This document shows positions 1-6,437 of a DNA stretch of 29,807 nucleotides, in pieces. The DNA comes from WHTX01 sp038255145. GTDB taxonomy: Bacteria; Actinomycetota; Acidimicrobiia; Acidimicrobiales; CAIXPF01. The first letter of the stretch is position 1. Each line of letters starts with the position of its first letter. The notes under the pieces were generated by a model, which saw nothing but the letters and a program-made list of their open reading frames with translations, was not told the origin of the DNA and did not search any database. The translations under genes and the position numbers were made by a program. The stretch is from assembly GCA_038255145.1 (NCBI GenBank), contig JBBSLP010000073.1, positions 1-29,807 on the forward strand. The letters are read 5' to 3'.

Positions 1-135
1 GAGACGAGGTGCACGGTCGGGGTGTACAACGAGCTCGAGGAGAAGTACCTCGCCCCCGGCCAGGCGCAGGGCCCCCCGGCCTACCCGGCCAACTGCACCC
101 CCTTCACCGCGCTGTGGCCCGTGGTCCCCGTCTGA
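1..135 (+). CDS. C-terminal end of an unidentified protein (partial)
   Basis: The window opens inside a reading frame that runs 44 codons to a TGA at 133-135. The visible tail is rich in Pro, Tyr and Ala, has two cysteines (in RCTVGVYNE and ANCTPF) and ends in ALWPVVPV. High-GC third positions and a strong hairpin 42 nt after the stop support a real gene end. I do not recognise the family from this piece. Two cysteines and a Pro-rich tail would suit an exported protein, but that is a guess. Confidence 0.6.
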   Translation, partial: ETRCTVGVYNELEEKYLAPGQAQGPPAYPANCTPFTALWPVVPV

Positions 136-176
136 TCCCGGTGCACACGTCCTTGACGTGACGTCGAGGATGCGAT

Positions 177-216
177 CGAGAGGGAGGGGTGCCGCGCCGG
201 CTCCCCCTCCCTCTCG
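177..216 (+). terminator. Long GC-rich hairpin after the first gene
   Basis: Arms 177-189 and 204-216 pair perfectly over 13 bp (left arm CGAGAGGGAGGGG). The 14-nt loop holds a further 4-bp GCCG/CGGC stem. It lies 42 nt after the stop of the partial gene and about 40 nt before the next start, so it probably ends the upstream transcript. There is no T-tract, so it is not a classic intrinsic terminator. Confidence 0.6.
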
Positions 217-243
217 TCGTGGGTGGGACCGGCGGGACCCGGG

Positions 244-255
244 TAGCAGACCGGC
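244..255 (+). promoter_or_regulatory. Possible leaderless -10 box of the DUF3253 gene
   Basis: TAGCAG at 244-249 sits exactly 6 nt before the ATG at 256, and no Shine-Dalgarno sequence is visible. The spacing matches three clearer TAnnnT boxes in this window (at 6382, 15928 and 26816). The last base is G rather than T, so this is the weakest of the set. Confidence 0.35.
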
Positions 256-774
256 ATGGCCGGAAGGGGTGGGACCGAGACGACGGAGGATGGCCGCTTC
301 ATCGTCGTCGACGGCCGACGATGGCGGGCCACGGACCCCGCCATCCCCGGGCCCCTGCGCCAAGAGCTCGTAAACGAGCTGATGGCGGCCCGCCGAGCGG
401 TGGGTGCAGCCCGGCGGACCACCGATGCCGAGGCCGAGGCGGCGGCCCGTCGCCGGGTGCAGCACGCCAAGGTGGCCCTGGGCGAACGGGGGGAGCCGTG
501 GTGGGAGCCGGCCAGCAGCGCCGGGCGGCGCACCCGACTGGAGGCGGCGGTGCTGGCGCTGGCCGCCCACCGGGCGCCCGACCGCACCATCTGCCCCTCC
601 GATGCGGCCCGGGCCGTGGGCGGCGACGGCTGGCGCTCGCTCATGGACGACACCCGTGACGTGGTGGCCGACCTGGCCCGCGCCGGCGGGGTGGTCATCT
701 TCCAGAAGGGCGAGGCCATCGACCCTGACCAGGGGTGGAAAGGGCCCATCCGCATCCGCGCCGTGGCGCCCTGA
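256..774 (+). CDS. DUF3253-domain protein
   Basis: This is a 172-residue soluble protein of unknown function. The N-terminal part (about residues 13-50) has a short beta-rich stretch, DGRRWRATDP, followed by a helix, LRQELVNELMAARRAVG. This arrangement is often found fused to the DUF3253 domain. The C-terminal part (about 95-172) carries the domain's recognisable features: a helix ending in RAPDRTICPSDAARAV, then WRSLMDDTRD, then the wing-like IFQKGEAIDPDQGWKGPIRIR. The arrangement resembles a small winged-helix fold, but DNA binding is only an inference. No membrane segment or signal peptide is present. The ATG has no clear ribosome site and may be leaderless. The gene is single, followed by the VOC gene after 99 nt. 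Confidence 0.8.
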   Translation: MAGRGGTETTEDGRFIVVDGRRWRATDPAIPGPLRQELVNELMAARRAVGAARRTTDAEAEAAARRRVQHAKVALGERGEPWWEPASSAGRRTRLEAAVLALAAHRAPDRTICPSDAARAVGGDGWRSLMDDTRDVVADLARAGGVVIFQKGEAIDPDQGWKGPIRIRAVAP

Positions 775-873
775 TCAATCGTCGGTCCACCGATGAGTCC
801 CCGCCGGTGGTGTCGTTGTACGGGGCGAACGACGAACACCGACGGCGCCCCGAGCGCCACCAAGGAGCCCACC

Positions 874-1329
874 ATGCGATCCATCACCCCGTTCCTGTGG
901 TTCGACGACAACCTGGAGGAGGCCATCGACCTCTACTCGTCGATCTTCCCCGACGCCAAGGTCCACGGCCTGAACCGCCTGCCTGACGGCAAGGTGCTCA
1001 CCGCCGACTTCGAGCTGGCCGGCCACCGCTTCCGGGGCCTCAACGGCGGTCCCCACTTCCACTTCAACGAGGCCATCTCCCTGGTCATCGAGGTCGACAG
1101 CCAGGACGAGGTGGACCGCTACTGGAACGCCCTGACGGCCAACGGCGGCGAGGAGGGCATGTGCGGTTGGTTGAAGGACCGCTTCGGCCTGTCGTGGCAG
1201 GTCGTGCCCAGCGAGTTCCTGGAGATGGCCAGCGACGCCGATCCCGAGAAGGTGGGGCGGGTCATGGGGGCCATGCAGACCATGCAGAAGTTCGACATCG
1301 CCGGTCTGCGCACCGCCTACGAGGGCTGA
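874..1329 (+). CDS. VOC-fold (PhnB-like / 3-demethylubiquinone methyltransferase-like) protein
   Basis: The protein has 151 residues of the vicinal oxygen chelate fold. It begins with the family signature SITPFLWFDDNLEEAIDLYSSIFPDA and continues with FELAGHRFRGLNGGPHFHFNEAISLVIE. It ends with the characteristic GWLKDRFGLSWQVVPSEFLEM and a helix, KVGRVMGAMQTMQKFDIAGLRTAY. Members are often annotated as 3-demethylubiquinone-9 3-methyltransferases, but most have no proven enzyme activity. The ATG at 874 follows an AAGGAG site (862-867), which rules out the in-frame ATG at 793. The loop after DAKVHG is slightly shorter than usual. A strong hairpin begins at the base right after the stop. Confidence 0.85.
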   Translation: MRSITPFLWFDDNLEEAIDLYSSIFPDAKVHGLNRLPDGKVLTADFELAGHRFRGLNGGPHFHFNEAISLVIEVDSQDEVDRYWNALTANGGEEGMCGWLKDRFGLSWQVVPSEFLEMASDADPEKVGRVMGAMQTMQKFDIAGLRTAYEG

Positions 1330-1370
1330 GGGCGCGCGGGAGGGCCGGCACCCCGCCCTCCCGCCCGCCC
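1330..1370 (+). terminator. 16-bp-arm hairpin directly after the VOC stop codon
   Basis: Arms 1330-1345 and 1355-1370 pair at 15 of 16 positions (one C-C mismatch at 1335/1365) with a 9-nt loop. The left arm starts at the base after the TGA. No T-tract follows. The position and stability argue for transcription termination or 3'-end protection of the VOC message. The region is convergent, with the methyltransferase remnant arriving from the other strand. Confidence 0.65.
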
Positions 1371-1373
1371 GTT

Positions 1374-1411
1374 CCGGACGCATGCACCCACCGCGGCGGT
1401 ATGCGGATGCG
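1374..1411. repeat. Copy 1 of a 38-nt hairpin element found in convergent gaps
   Basis: This 38-nt stretch starts with CCGGACGCATGCAC and ends with GGATGCG. It matches 17800-17837 at 30 of 38 positions without gaps. The internal stem pairs CGCAT at the left end with ATGCG at the right, and ACCG with CGGT near the loop. Both copies lie between convergent genes just before the end of a minus-strand gene. It may be a bidirectional terminator or a REP-like extragenic palindrome. Confidence 0.5.
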
Positions 1412-1495
1412 GTCACAACCGGTGAACCCGGTCGTCCGGGCTCGGCCGGGCTGAGTTCGTGCACCGGGGCTGGTGGCGGGCCCAGGACACTTCGC

Positions 1496-2077
1496 CTAGC
1501 GCCGGGGCGGTCGCACGCCGATGCCCTTGAAGAACGTGTAGCAGAACACGCCGTCGGGCCCGGTGGTGCGGTGCAGGTCACGCACGCCGGCGTCGAAGGC
1601 GTCGGGGTTGCTGAGCCCGGCGGCCACGGCCGGCTGGCGGACGCCCTCGATCATGGCCGTGAACGTGCGCCGGGTGAAGCCGTCGACCAGGTCGGGCCGG
1701 CTGGCGTCCACGTAGACCATCCTCGGCGACACGTGGACGGCGTCGAGGCCCGCCGCCACCAGCAGCGGGTAGACCTGGCGGCCGATCAGGGCGTTGCCCC
1801 CGGCCGCCCGCTGCAGGTCGACCTGGGTGGCCAGGGCCTCGGTCGGACGGGCCAGGTGCTCGAGCACGAAGCACACGAAGACGTGGTCGAAGGAGGCGGC
1901 GGCGAAGGGCAGGGCGAACAGGTCGCCCTGGCGCAGCTCGACGTTGGTCAACCCGGCCTCGGCCACCCGGCGGCGGGCCTCGTCCACGGACGTGGGCGAG
2001 ATGTCGACCGAGGTGAAGCGGGCGTCGGGGCTGCGGCGGGCCAGGGTGACGGTCCCACCCTGCCCGATGTGCAGGTG
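1496..2077 (-). pseudogene. Decayed class I SAM-dependent methyltransferase
   Basis: The reading frame is open from 2077 down to the stop at 1496, and its first residues already lie in motif I of the Rossmann fold (HIGQGGTVTLARRSPDARF). The next part is well preserved: FTSVDISPTS, the acidic end of beta-2, then VELRQGDLFALPF and DHVFVCFVLEHLARP. In intact relatives EALA is followed by a leucine-rich stretch containing PGG and an EGDHGS-type motif. Here EALAT runs straight into QVDLQRAAGGNALIGRQVYPLL, so about 35-40 residues are missing. The C-terminus (VSPRMVYVDASRPDLVDGF and GVFCYTFFKG) is intact. The first ~50 residues are also absent, with a TGA at 2078-2080. Loss of part of the SAM site makes activity unlikely. 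The expected intact sequence is from memory of the family. Confidence 0.75.
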
Positions 2078-2160
2078 TCACCCGTGTCGCGCGACATCCG
2101 GCACCGGGTGGGGTGCGCCCACCACCCTTGGCGTCACCGTGGCGTCGACCTGGGAGTCCG

Positions 2161-2196
2161 GGCGCGTCAGCACCCACCGGTGGGTGCCAGCGCGCC
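2161..2196 (-). terminator. Imperfect 36-bp inverted repeat after the DUF1330 gene
   Basis: The core 2170-2187 is a perfect 18-bp palindrome (GCACCCACCGGTGGGTGC). Flanking it after 3 unpaired bases are GGCGCG (2161-2166) and CGCGCC (2191-2196), which also pair. It lies 23 nt beyond the stop of the minus-strand DUF1330 gene and before the methyltransferase remnant, so a terminator role is likely. No T-tract is present. The rest of 2078-2218 shows no gene. Confidence 0.55.
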
Positions 2197-2218
2197 AGGA
2201 GCACGGGCGGGGCTCCGA

Positions 2219-2563
2219 TCAGACGGCCAGCTGCTGGCGCATGGCCGCGGCCAGGCCGGCGGGGTCGTAGCGGGGGGCGACGCCGTCGACGAGGAGGGCC
2301 GAGCCGTTGATGTGGTCGGTACGCAGGTGGAGGATGGCCTGGTAGGGGGCCGAGTCGTACCAGGCCCGGGCGGCGTCGATGTCGGGGAAGCCGATGACCA
2401 CGATGGTGCCGGGCCACGGGCCTTCCCGCACCTCGACCTGGGCGCCGTGGACGAGGAAGCGCCCCTCGAAGGGGTCGAGGGTGGCCTGGATGCGCTCCAG
2501 GTACTCGACGACGTCGTCGTTGATCTGGGGGTCGTGCAGGTGGGCGATCGCGTAGGCGGTCAT
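2219..2563 (-). CDS. DUF1330-family protein
   Basis: The protein has 114 residues with the dimeric alpha/beta-barrel pattern of DUF1330. It starts MTAYAIAHLHDPQINDDVVEYLERIQATLDPF, has the diagnostic GRFLVHGAQVEVREGPWPGTIVVIGFPD, and then DAARAWYDSAPYQAILHLRTDHINGSALLVDG. The family is small and cytosolic, and the biochemical role is generally unknown. The ATG is preceded by a GAGAGGA site about 5 nt away. A 12-bp inverted repeat with a 6-nt bulge lies upstream (2575-2616). The closing AAAMRQQLAV tail is slightly longer than usual. The gene is probably monocistronic. Confidence 0.85.
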   Translation of the reverse strand: MTAYAIAHLHDPQINDDVVEYLERIQATLDPFEGRFLVHGAQVEVREGPWPGTIVVIGFPDIDAARAWYDSAPYQAILHLRTDHINGSALLVDGVAPRYDPAGLAAAMRQQLAV

Positions 2564-2574
2564 GGGGTCCTCTC

Positions 2575-2616
2575 GTTCCGTCAGGGCGGGTGGTTGCTCC
2601 CTGACGATGACGGAAC
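2575..2616. promoter_or_regulatory. Bulged inverted repeat between mazF-like and DUF1330 genes
   Basis: GTTCCGTCAGGG at 2575-2586 pairs with CCCTGA at 2599-2604 plus CGGAAC at 2611-2616, leaving CGATGA (2605-2610) as a bulge. It sits between the end of the TA pair and the start of the DUF1330 gene, both on the minus strand. It could end the TA transcript or act as an operator. I cannot choose between these. Confidence 0.4.
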
Positions 2617-2657
2617 CCGGTAGCGGCGACGACTACCTACGAGGTCATGCTGTGCGG

Positions 2658-2987
2658 CTACGGACGCCTCTGGTCGAGACCGAGAACGGTCAACAAGGCC
2701 TCGTCCACGCCCCAGAGCTCCTCGGGGCTCAGGTGGCCCGCAAGCTCACCCAGGTGGCTGGCGTTGACAGCTCCCACCTGTTCGACGAGCACACGGCTCG
2801 TCGTGCCATCGAGGTCGATCTCTGGGCGGAAAGAAGCAGGTCGGGCGCTTCGCGATGTGGGCGCGACGATCACCACGGATCGCGGGAGGAGCTGGTCGGC
2901 TTGCACGACGACCCCGAACCGTTCGCCCTGTTGTTCGTGTCCCACGCCCTTGGGCAGCTTGAACCTGAACACGTCACCTCGGAGCAC
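2658..2987 (-). CDS. mazF: MazF/PemK-type endoribonuclease toxin
   Basis: This 109-residue toxin of the MazF/PemK SH3-like barrel family cleaves mRNA in characterised members. Seen here: the N-terminal strand MLRGDVFRFKLP, followed by GVGHEQQGERFGVVVQAD (usually RPGVVVQND-like), then RSVVIVAPTSRSARPASFRPEIDLDGTTSRVLVEQVGAVNASHLGELAGHLSPEEL. The TS residues of VAPTS and the VEQVGAVN stretch correspond to the conserved catalytic/core region. The start overlaps the antitoxin reading frame by 14 nt, so the two are translated together, antitoxin first. Length is normal for the family, and the protein looks intact. The cleavage sequence cannot be predicted. Confidence 0.85.
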   Translation of the reverse strand: MLRGDVFRFKLPKGVGHEQQGERFGVVVQADQLLPRSVVIVAPTSRSARPASFRPEIDLDGTTSRVLVEQVGAVNASHLGELAGHLSPEELWGVDEALLTVLGLDQRRP

Positions 2988-3213
2988 GGAGGGACTCCAT
3001 CAACCCAGCCACCGCCATCATCTCCTCGCGGTCGGCCTCGTCCGCCTCCAAGGCGGCGACTTCTGCGGCGAGTGCCGAGCTGCGGCGGAGTCGTCGAGCC
3101 GACTCGATGAGCGCTGATCGGATTGCCTCGGATCGTGACAGCCCGGCAGCCTCGAGAGACCGGAGTGCCCGTTGAGCTTCGTCGTCGAGCCGGACGGAGA
3201 TCGCCTGAGCCAT
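2974..3213 (-). CDS. mazE: Ribbon-helix-helix antitoxin (MazE-type)
   Basis: This is a 79-residue antitoxin. Residues 1-42 are a ribbon-helix-helix DNA-binding domain: MAQAISVRLDDEAQRALRSLEAAGLSRSEAIRSALIESAR, with the basic strand then two helices. The charged tail, EVAALEADEADREEMMAVAGLMESLRAP, should wrap the toxin. The ATG at 3211-3213 is chosen because an RHH strand should begin within a few residues of the start. The longer in-frame extension to 3402 runs antisense to the aldo/keto reductase remnant and is not protein-like. A palindromic AT-rich site lies 11 nt upstream, as expected for autoregulation. Confidence 0.85.
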   Translation of the reverse strand: MAQAISVRLDDEAQRALRSLEAAGLSRSEAIRSALIESARRLRRSSALAAEVAALEADEADREEMMAVAGLMESLRAPR

Positions 3214-3223
3214 GGTCCCCGTG

Positions 3224-3240
3224 TATCGCGATATGTCATA
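3224..3240 (-). promoter_or_regulatory. Probable operator of the MazEF-like pair
   Basis: TATCGCGATA (3224-3233) is a perfect 10-bp palindrome overlapped by TATGTCATA (3232-3240), itself an odd palindrome. The AT-rich site stands out in GC-rich DNA and lies just upstream of the antitoxin ATG. RHH antitoxins bind such sites. TACACG, 6 nt before the ATG, could be a weak -10. Confidence 0.5.
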
Positions 3241-3254
3241 CGGCCCGACTGTGG

Positions 3255-3995
3255 TCAGCTGGCGCCGGCCAGGCGGCTGACCAGGGCCCGTTCGTCGGGG
3301 CCGAACCAGGGGGCGGTGCCGGCGGTGGCGTTCTCGGCCGGGCGGGCGGGATCGGCGGTGGCGGGGATGGTCACCGTGCAGCGCTCGTCGCTCAGACCCC
3401 ACTTGAGCAGGGCCTGGGCCCAGGTGGTGACCCCGAACGGGGCCAGGGGAGCCAGGGCGGCGGTGTCGGGCGCCCGCTGCACCAGCGGGCCCGAGCCCAG
3501 CGGCCGCATGAGCAGCACGCCCAGGCCGAGCTCGGCGGCCAGGGGCAGGATGCGCCGCTCGACCGCCCGTTCCTGGGGGCTGTAGGGGATCTAGTGGGTG
3601 GCGCCGATCAGGCCGATGCGGCCCTTGTCGCGGGCCTGCTCGAGCGTGGGGTGCTCACGCCACGCCAGGAGGTTGTGGATCTGCACGAGCTCGACGTGGC
3701 CGCCGAACCAGGCCACGGCCCGGTCGAGCTGGCGCCGGCCCTGGGTCACCGAGCTCGTCCACACCTTGGTGGCCACCAAGGCCTGGTCACGCCGGCCGGT
3801 CAGGGCTGCGGCCAGCAGTTCCTCGGCCCTCCCGTACATGGGTGACGAGTCGAACAGCGTCATCCCGGCGTCGAGGGCGGCGGTGACGAGGGCACCGTCC
3901 TGGCCCCGAGCCGCGGCAGCCTCCAACCGGGCCCACGTGCCCAACCCGACCACCGGCACCGTCGGCGTGCCCCCGCCGAGCGATCGTCGTTCCAT
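3255..3995 (-). pseudogene. Aldo/keto reductase, broken by an internal deletion and TAG
   Basis: One reading frame covers both halves of an aldo/keto reductase. The N-terminal half runs MERRSLGGGTPTVPVVGLGTWAR, then DAGMTLFDSSPMYGRAEELLAAAL (active-site Asp and Tyr, DSSPMYG), then VATKVW (active-site Lys) and a modified catalytic-His region, VELVQIHNLLAW. It stops at a TAG (3591-3593) after KGRIGLIGATH. The same frame resumes as IPYSPQERAVERRILPLAAELGLGVLLMRPLG and continues to the NADPH-binding end, TIPATADPARPAENA. Intact relatives have about 20-25 more residues between GATH and the PYSPQER motif, so the stop is a deletion scar rather than a lone nonsense mutation. The ATG at 3995 lies 3 nt after the stop of the upstream membrane-protein gene. 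Confidence 0.8.
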
Positions 3996-3998
3996 ACC

Positions 3999-4250
3999 TC
4001 AGTCCTCTCCGAACACGGTGGTGCCCCGTCGCCGGGCGCGCACCCACAGGACCATGAGGACGACGGCAGCGATGACGGCGCCGACGACGGCCGGCACCAA
4101 CGCATCGGTCCCGGCGATGACCGCCACCCCGGCCCCGGCCGCACCGGCGAGGAGGATGATGATCAGGGCCAACCGGGCCCGGCCTCCAAGGTCGAAGGGG
4201 TCCATGACCCGCTCGAAGACGTCCTCGTCGTCGCGTGCCATGACCCCCAT
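3999..4250 (-). CDS. Small two-helix membrane protein, unknown function
   Basis: The product has 83 residues. A charged N-terminus, MARDDEDVFERVMDPFDLGGR, is followed by two hydrophobic segments, about residues 28-47 (LALIIILLAGAAGAGVAVIAG) and 51-69 (LVPAVVGAVIAAVVLMVLWV). A basic tail, RARRRG, puts both ends on the cytoplasmic side by the positive-inside rule. No family was recognised. Its stop is 3 nt before the start of the broken aldo/keto reductase, so the two were probably one operon. Translation may begin at the second ATG (4241). Neither start has a convincing ribosome site. Confidence 0.65.
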   Translation of the reverse strand: MGVMARDDEDVFERVMDPFDLGGRARLALIIILLAGAAGAGVAVIAGTDALVPAVVGAVIAAVVLMVLWVRARRRGTTVFGED

Positions 4251-4277
4251 GGTGGCCGAGAGGCCCGGCAGACCCCG

Positions 4278-5414
4278 TCAGACCTGCTGGTAGATGGCCG
4301 TGACCAGGGCCTCAGCGGTGGGGTTGCCGAGCACGGCGCCGCCCATGCGGTTCATCACGTAGGCGACGGTCATGCACCGGTCGAGGTCGTTGATGACCAC
4401 CGAGCCGCCCCACCCGCCCCAGAAGCACGTCCGCCCGGTGGGGATGTAGGGCATGGCTTCGATGGGGGCCAGGGCGTAGCCGATGCCGAAGCGCACCGGC
4501 ATGCGGATGACCAGGTCATCACCAGTGGACTGCACGTCGAAGATGTGGTCGATGGTGTCCGGGGACAGCAGGGTGATGCCGTCGACGGTGCCGCCGTTGG
4601 ACACCAGGGCCTGGAGGCGGGCCACCGAACGGGCGTTGCCGTGGCCGTTGGCGGCGCCGATGTCGGCCCGGCGCCAGGCCTCGGTCCACGACGCCTCGGC
4701 GTCGAGCGGGGGGCCGGTCATGGTGCGGAACCACGGGCTGGCCTTGTCGATGGGGCTGCCGTCGCCGACCCAGGGCGGGGGCGGGACCACGTCGGACACC
4801 CGGTGGTCGGCCTCGGGGGGCAGGCCGATGTGGAAGTCGGCCCCCAACGGCCCCGCGACCTCGTCGGCGAAGAAGCGGCCCAGCTGGTGACCGGTGACGC
4901 GGCGGATGACCTCGCCCACCAGGTGGCCGTAGTTCAGCGCCTCGTAGCCCGAGGCCGTGCCCGGCTCCCACCACGGGGCCTGAGCGGCCAGGCGCGCCGT
5001 CGACGCCTCCCAGTCGTAGAGGTCGGCGGTGACGACGGGGTGCTCCCAGCCCGAGACCCCCGAGGTGTGGGCCAGCAGGTGGCGCACCTCGATGGCCTCC
5101 TTGCCGGCGGCGGCGAACTCGGGCCAGTACGTGGCCACCGGGGCGTAGAGGTCGAGCTCACCCCGGTCCACCAGCACCAGGGCGGCCAGGGCCGTCATGG
5201 TCTTGGTGGTGGACCACACGTTGGTGATGGTGTCGCGCTCCCAGGGTCGGGTGCGGTCGCCATCGGCCCAGCCGGCCCACAGGTCCACCACCGGTTCCCC
5301 CTCGATGACCACCGCCACCGAGGCCCCCAGATCGGCGCCCTCGTCCACCTGCTGGGACAACACGTCGCGCAGCGCGTCGAAGCGCCCGTCGCAGGTCCCG
5401 TGCACTTCGGCCAC
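4278..5414 (-). CDS. Serine hydrolase, class C beta-lactamase / EstB esterase family
   Basis: The product has 378 residues from a GTG at 5412-5414, which is preceded by a GAGGGGGG site. The reading frame extends further upstream but is not protein-like there. The nucleophile motif S-x-x-K is STTK at residues 68-71 (NVWSTTKTMTALAAL). The second-motif tyrosine is Y157 in GTASGYEALNYGHLVGEVIRR. A third-motif equivalent, WGGWGGS, lies at 332-338. HLLAHTSGVSGW (about 112-123) is typical of the family. Characterised relatives hydrolyse esters or beta-lactams with a serine acyl-enzyme; esterase is more likely here because of the EstB-like features. No signal peptide is visible, so it is probably cytosolic. 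The gene is complete. Confidence 0.85.
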   Translation of the reverse strand: MAEVHGTCDGRFDALRDVLSQQVDEGADLGASVAVVIEGEPVVDLWAGWADGDRTRPWERDTITNVWSTTKTMTALAALVLVDRGELDLYAPVATYWPEFAAAGKEAIEVRHLLAHTSGVSGWEHPVVTADLYDWEASTARLAAQAPWWEPGTASGYEALNYGHLVGEVIRRVTGHQLGRFFADEVAGPLGADFHIGLPPEADHRVSDVVPPPPWVGDGSPIDKASPWFRTMTGPPLDAEASWTEAWRRADIGAANGHGNARSVARLQALVSNGGTVDGITLLSPDTIDHIFDVQSTGDDLVIRMPVRFGIGYALAPIEAMPYIPTGRTCFWGGWGGSVVINDLDRCMTVAYVMNRMGGAVLGNPTAEALVTAIYQQV

Positions 5415-5565
5415 GTCGACCCCCCCCTCGTCTCGCCCGGGAGGGTAGACGGCGGCGGCCCGGCGAGAGGCAACGGCGCGGGTCTCCACTCGCTGGTGGG
5501 TTCCTCGCTGGCGGTCGAGGTCAGGCCGAGCACGCGGCATCGAGGACGGGCAGGCGCGACACCAG

Positions 5566-5910
5566 CTACTCCGTGGCCTTCGGGTGCCCGACGCTGGCTT
5601 CGGTCAGCCACACCGTCCGACGCTCGTCATCGATGCAGTACCAGAGGCGCCCGGCCCCGGTGACCTCGTATTGCCACTGTTCCATGGTGGCGCCGTTCAC
5701 GACTCGAGTGCCGAGACCACCCCTCAGCGGGTGCTGGCGATCACTGCGGTCTCTGGGGCCGGCGGTGATGCGCTCCCACGCCATCCTGGCGTTGGCCGGC
5801 GCAGCCGAACAGACCTTCTCCCAGCCGCTGGTGGCGTCGCTGGTGGCGTAGCGGAGATCCCACCCGTCCTTCGACGGTGGTGGGGCGACGCGTTCACGAC
5901 GCTTCGGCAC
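5566..5910 (-). CDS. RelE/ParE-like toxin, putative
   Basis: This 114-residue basic protein resembles actinobacterial RelE/ParE-superfamily proteins. It has a DGWDLRYATSDATSGWEKVC start, a helix, ANARMAWERITAGP, a basic linker, RDRSDRQHPLRGGLGTRV, and a conserved end, EQWQYEVTGAGRLWYCIDDERRTVWLTEASVGHPKATE. The strand pattern with a basic residue before LWYCID fits the RelE barrel. RelE members cut mRNA on the ribosome and ParE members poison gyrase; I cannot assign which. The GTG start is 9 nt after the stop of the partner antitoxin on the same strand. A role as a free-standing enzyme is less likely given this arrangement. Confidence 0.7.
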   Translation of the reverse strand: MPKRRERVAPPPSKDGWDLRYATSDATSGWEKVCSAAPANARMAWERITAGPRDRSDRQHPLRGGLGTRVVNGATMEQWQYEVTGAGRLWYCIDDERRTVWLTEASVGHPKATE

Positions 5911-5919
5911 CCGTGTCGC

Positions 5920-6375
5920 TCAGCCCGCCGGGGGCGCTACCGCACCGCCCGTGGCGTCGAGCGGACGGGCGAGCCCGCGGGCGAGCTCGGGATCGGCGTG
6001 CACCTCGGCCGTGGCCCGCCACTCCCGCAGGAGCTGGGTGAGCGGGGTCATGGTGTCCAGGACCGCAGCTGCCGTGACCACCCGGGAGAACTCGTCCAGG
6101 AAGAGCCGCCGGTCGGCGGGAGGAAGGAGCTCCATCCAGGGGAAGGCGTCGCTCAGTGCGTTGGCCAGCGCATCTGGTGTGTGCACGGCCATGTTGCGGA
6201 AGGCGCGGGCCAAGGCGGTGAAGGCCGCGGCGCGGTCGACCTCGCGGTCCGCCCGCGACAACCACAGGTCGGGCCCGTCGCGCCGCCGCAACACCACGTC
6301 TCCCTCATCGACGTCCTCGGCGACGTCCCTGGGGTGGCGCAGCAGGTCGGAGAACGGCCGCTCGGTGACTCGCAC
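5920..6375 (-). CDS. Phd-like antitoxin, putative, partner of the RelE/ParE-like toxin
   Basis: The protein has 151 residues. The first 45 (RVTERPFSDLLRHPRDVAEDVDEGDVVLRRRDGPDLWLSRADRE) match the Phd/YefM pattern: a helix, a DEG turn, then two strands with basic and hydrophobic residues. The remainder is helical and acidic, with FPWMELLPPADRRLFLDEFSRVV and PLTQLLREWRATAEVHADPELARGL. That part is longer than in classical Phd proteins. It precedes the toxin by 9 nt. The GTG start lies 6 nt after a TATGCT box and downstream of a 13-bp palindrome, which fits autoregulated leaderless expression. Confidence 0.65.
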   Translation of the reverse strand: MRVTERPFSDLLRHPRDVAEDVDEGDVVLRRRDGPDLWLSRADREVDRAAAFTALARAFRNMAVHTPDALANALSDAFPWMELLPPADRRLFLDEFSRVVTAAAVLDTMTPLTQLLREWRATAEVHADPELARGLARPLDATGGAVAPPAG

Positions 6376-6381
6376 GGTTCC

Positions 6382-6407
6382 AGCATATCAGAGGTACTTC
6401 AGAAGTA
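6382..6407 (-). promoter_or_regulatory. Leaderless -10 box and operator palindrome of the second TA pair
   Basis: On the minus strand TATGCT (6382-6387) lies exactly 6 nt before the GTG at 6375, the position expected for a -10 of a leaderless message. Just upstream, TACTTCAGAAGTA (6395-6407) is a perfect odd palindrome in the -10/-35 spacer, where a repressor such as the antitoxin could bind. Confidence 0.55.
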
Positions 6408-6437
6408 GGTCGAGCGATCCTGTGAGGGCCGTCGGGT

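Noticed and set aside
3255..3995. Amber read-through or recoding at the TAG in the aldo/keto reductase
   Set aside because: A block of conserved residues is absent at the same place, so inserting one amino acid would not restore the enzyme.
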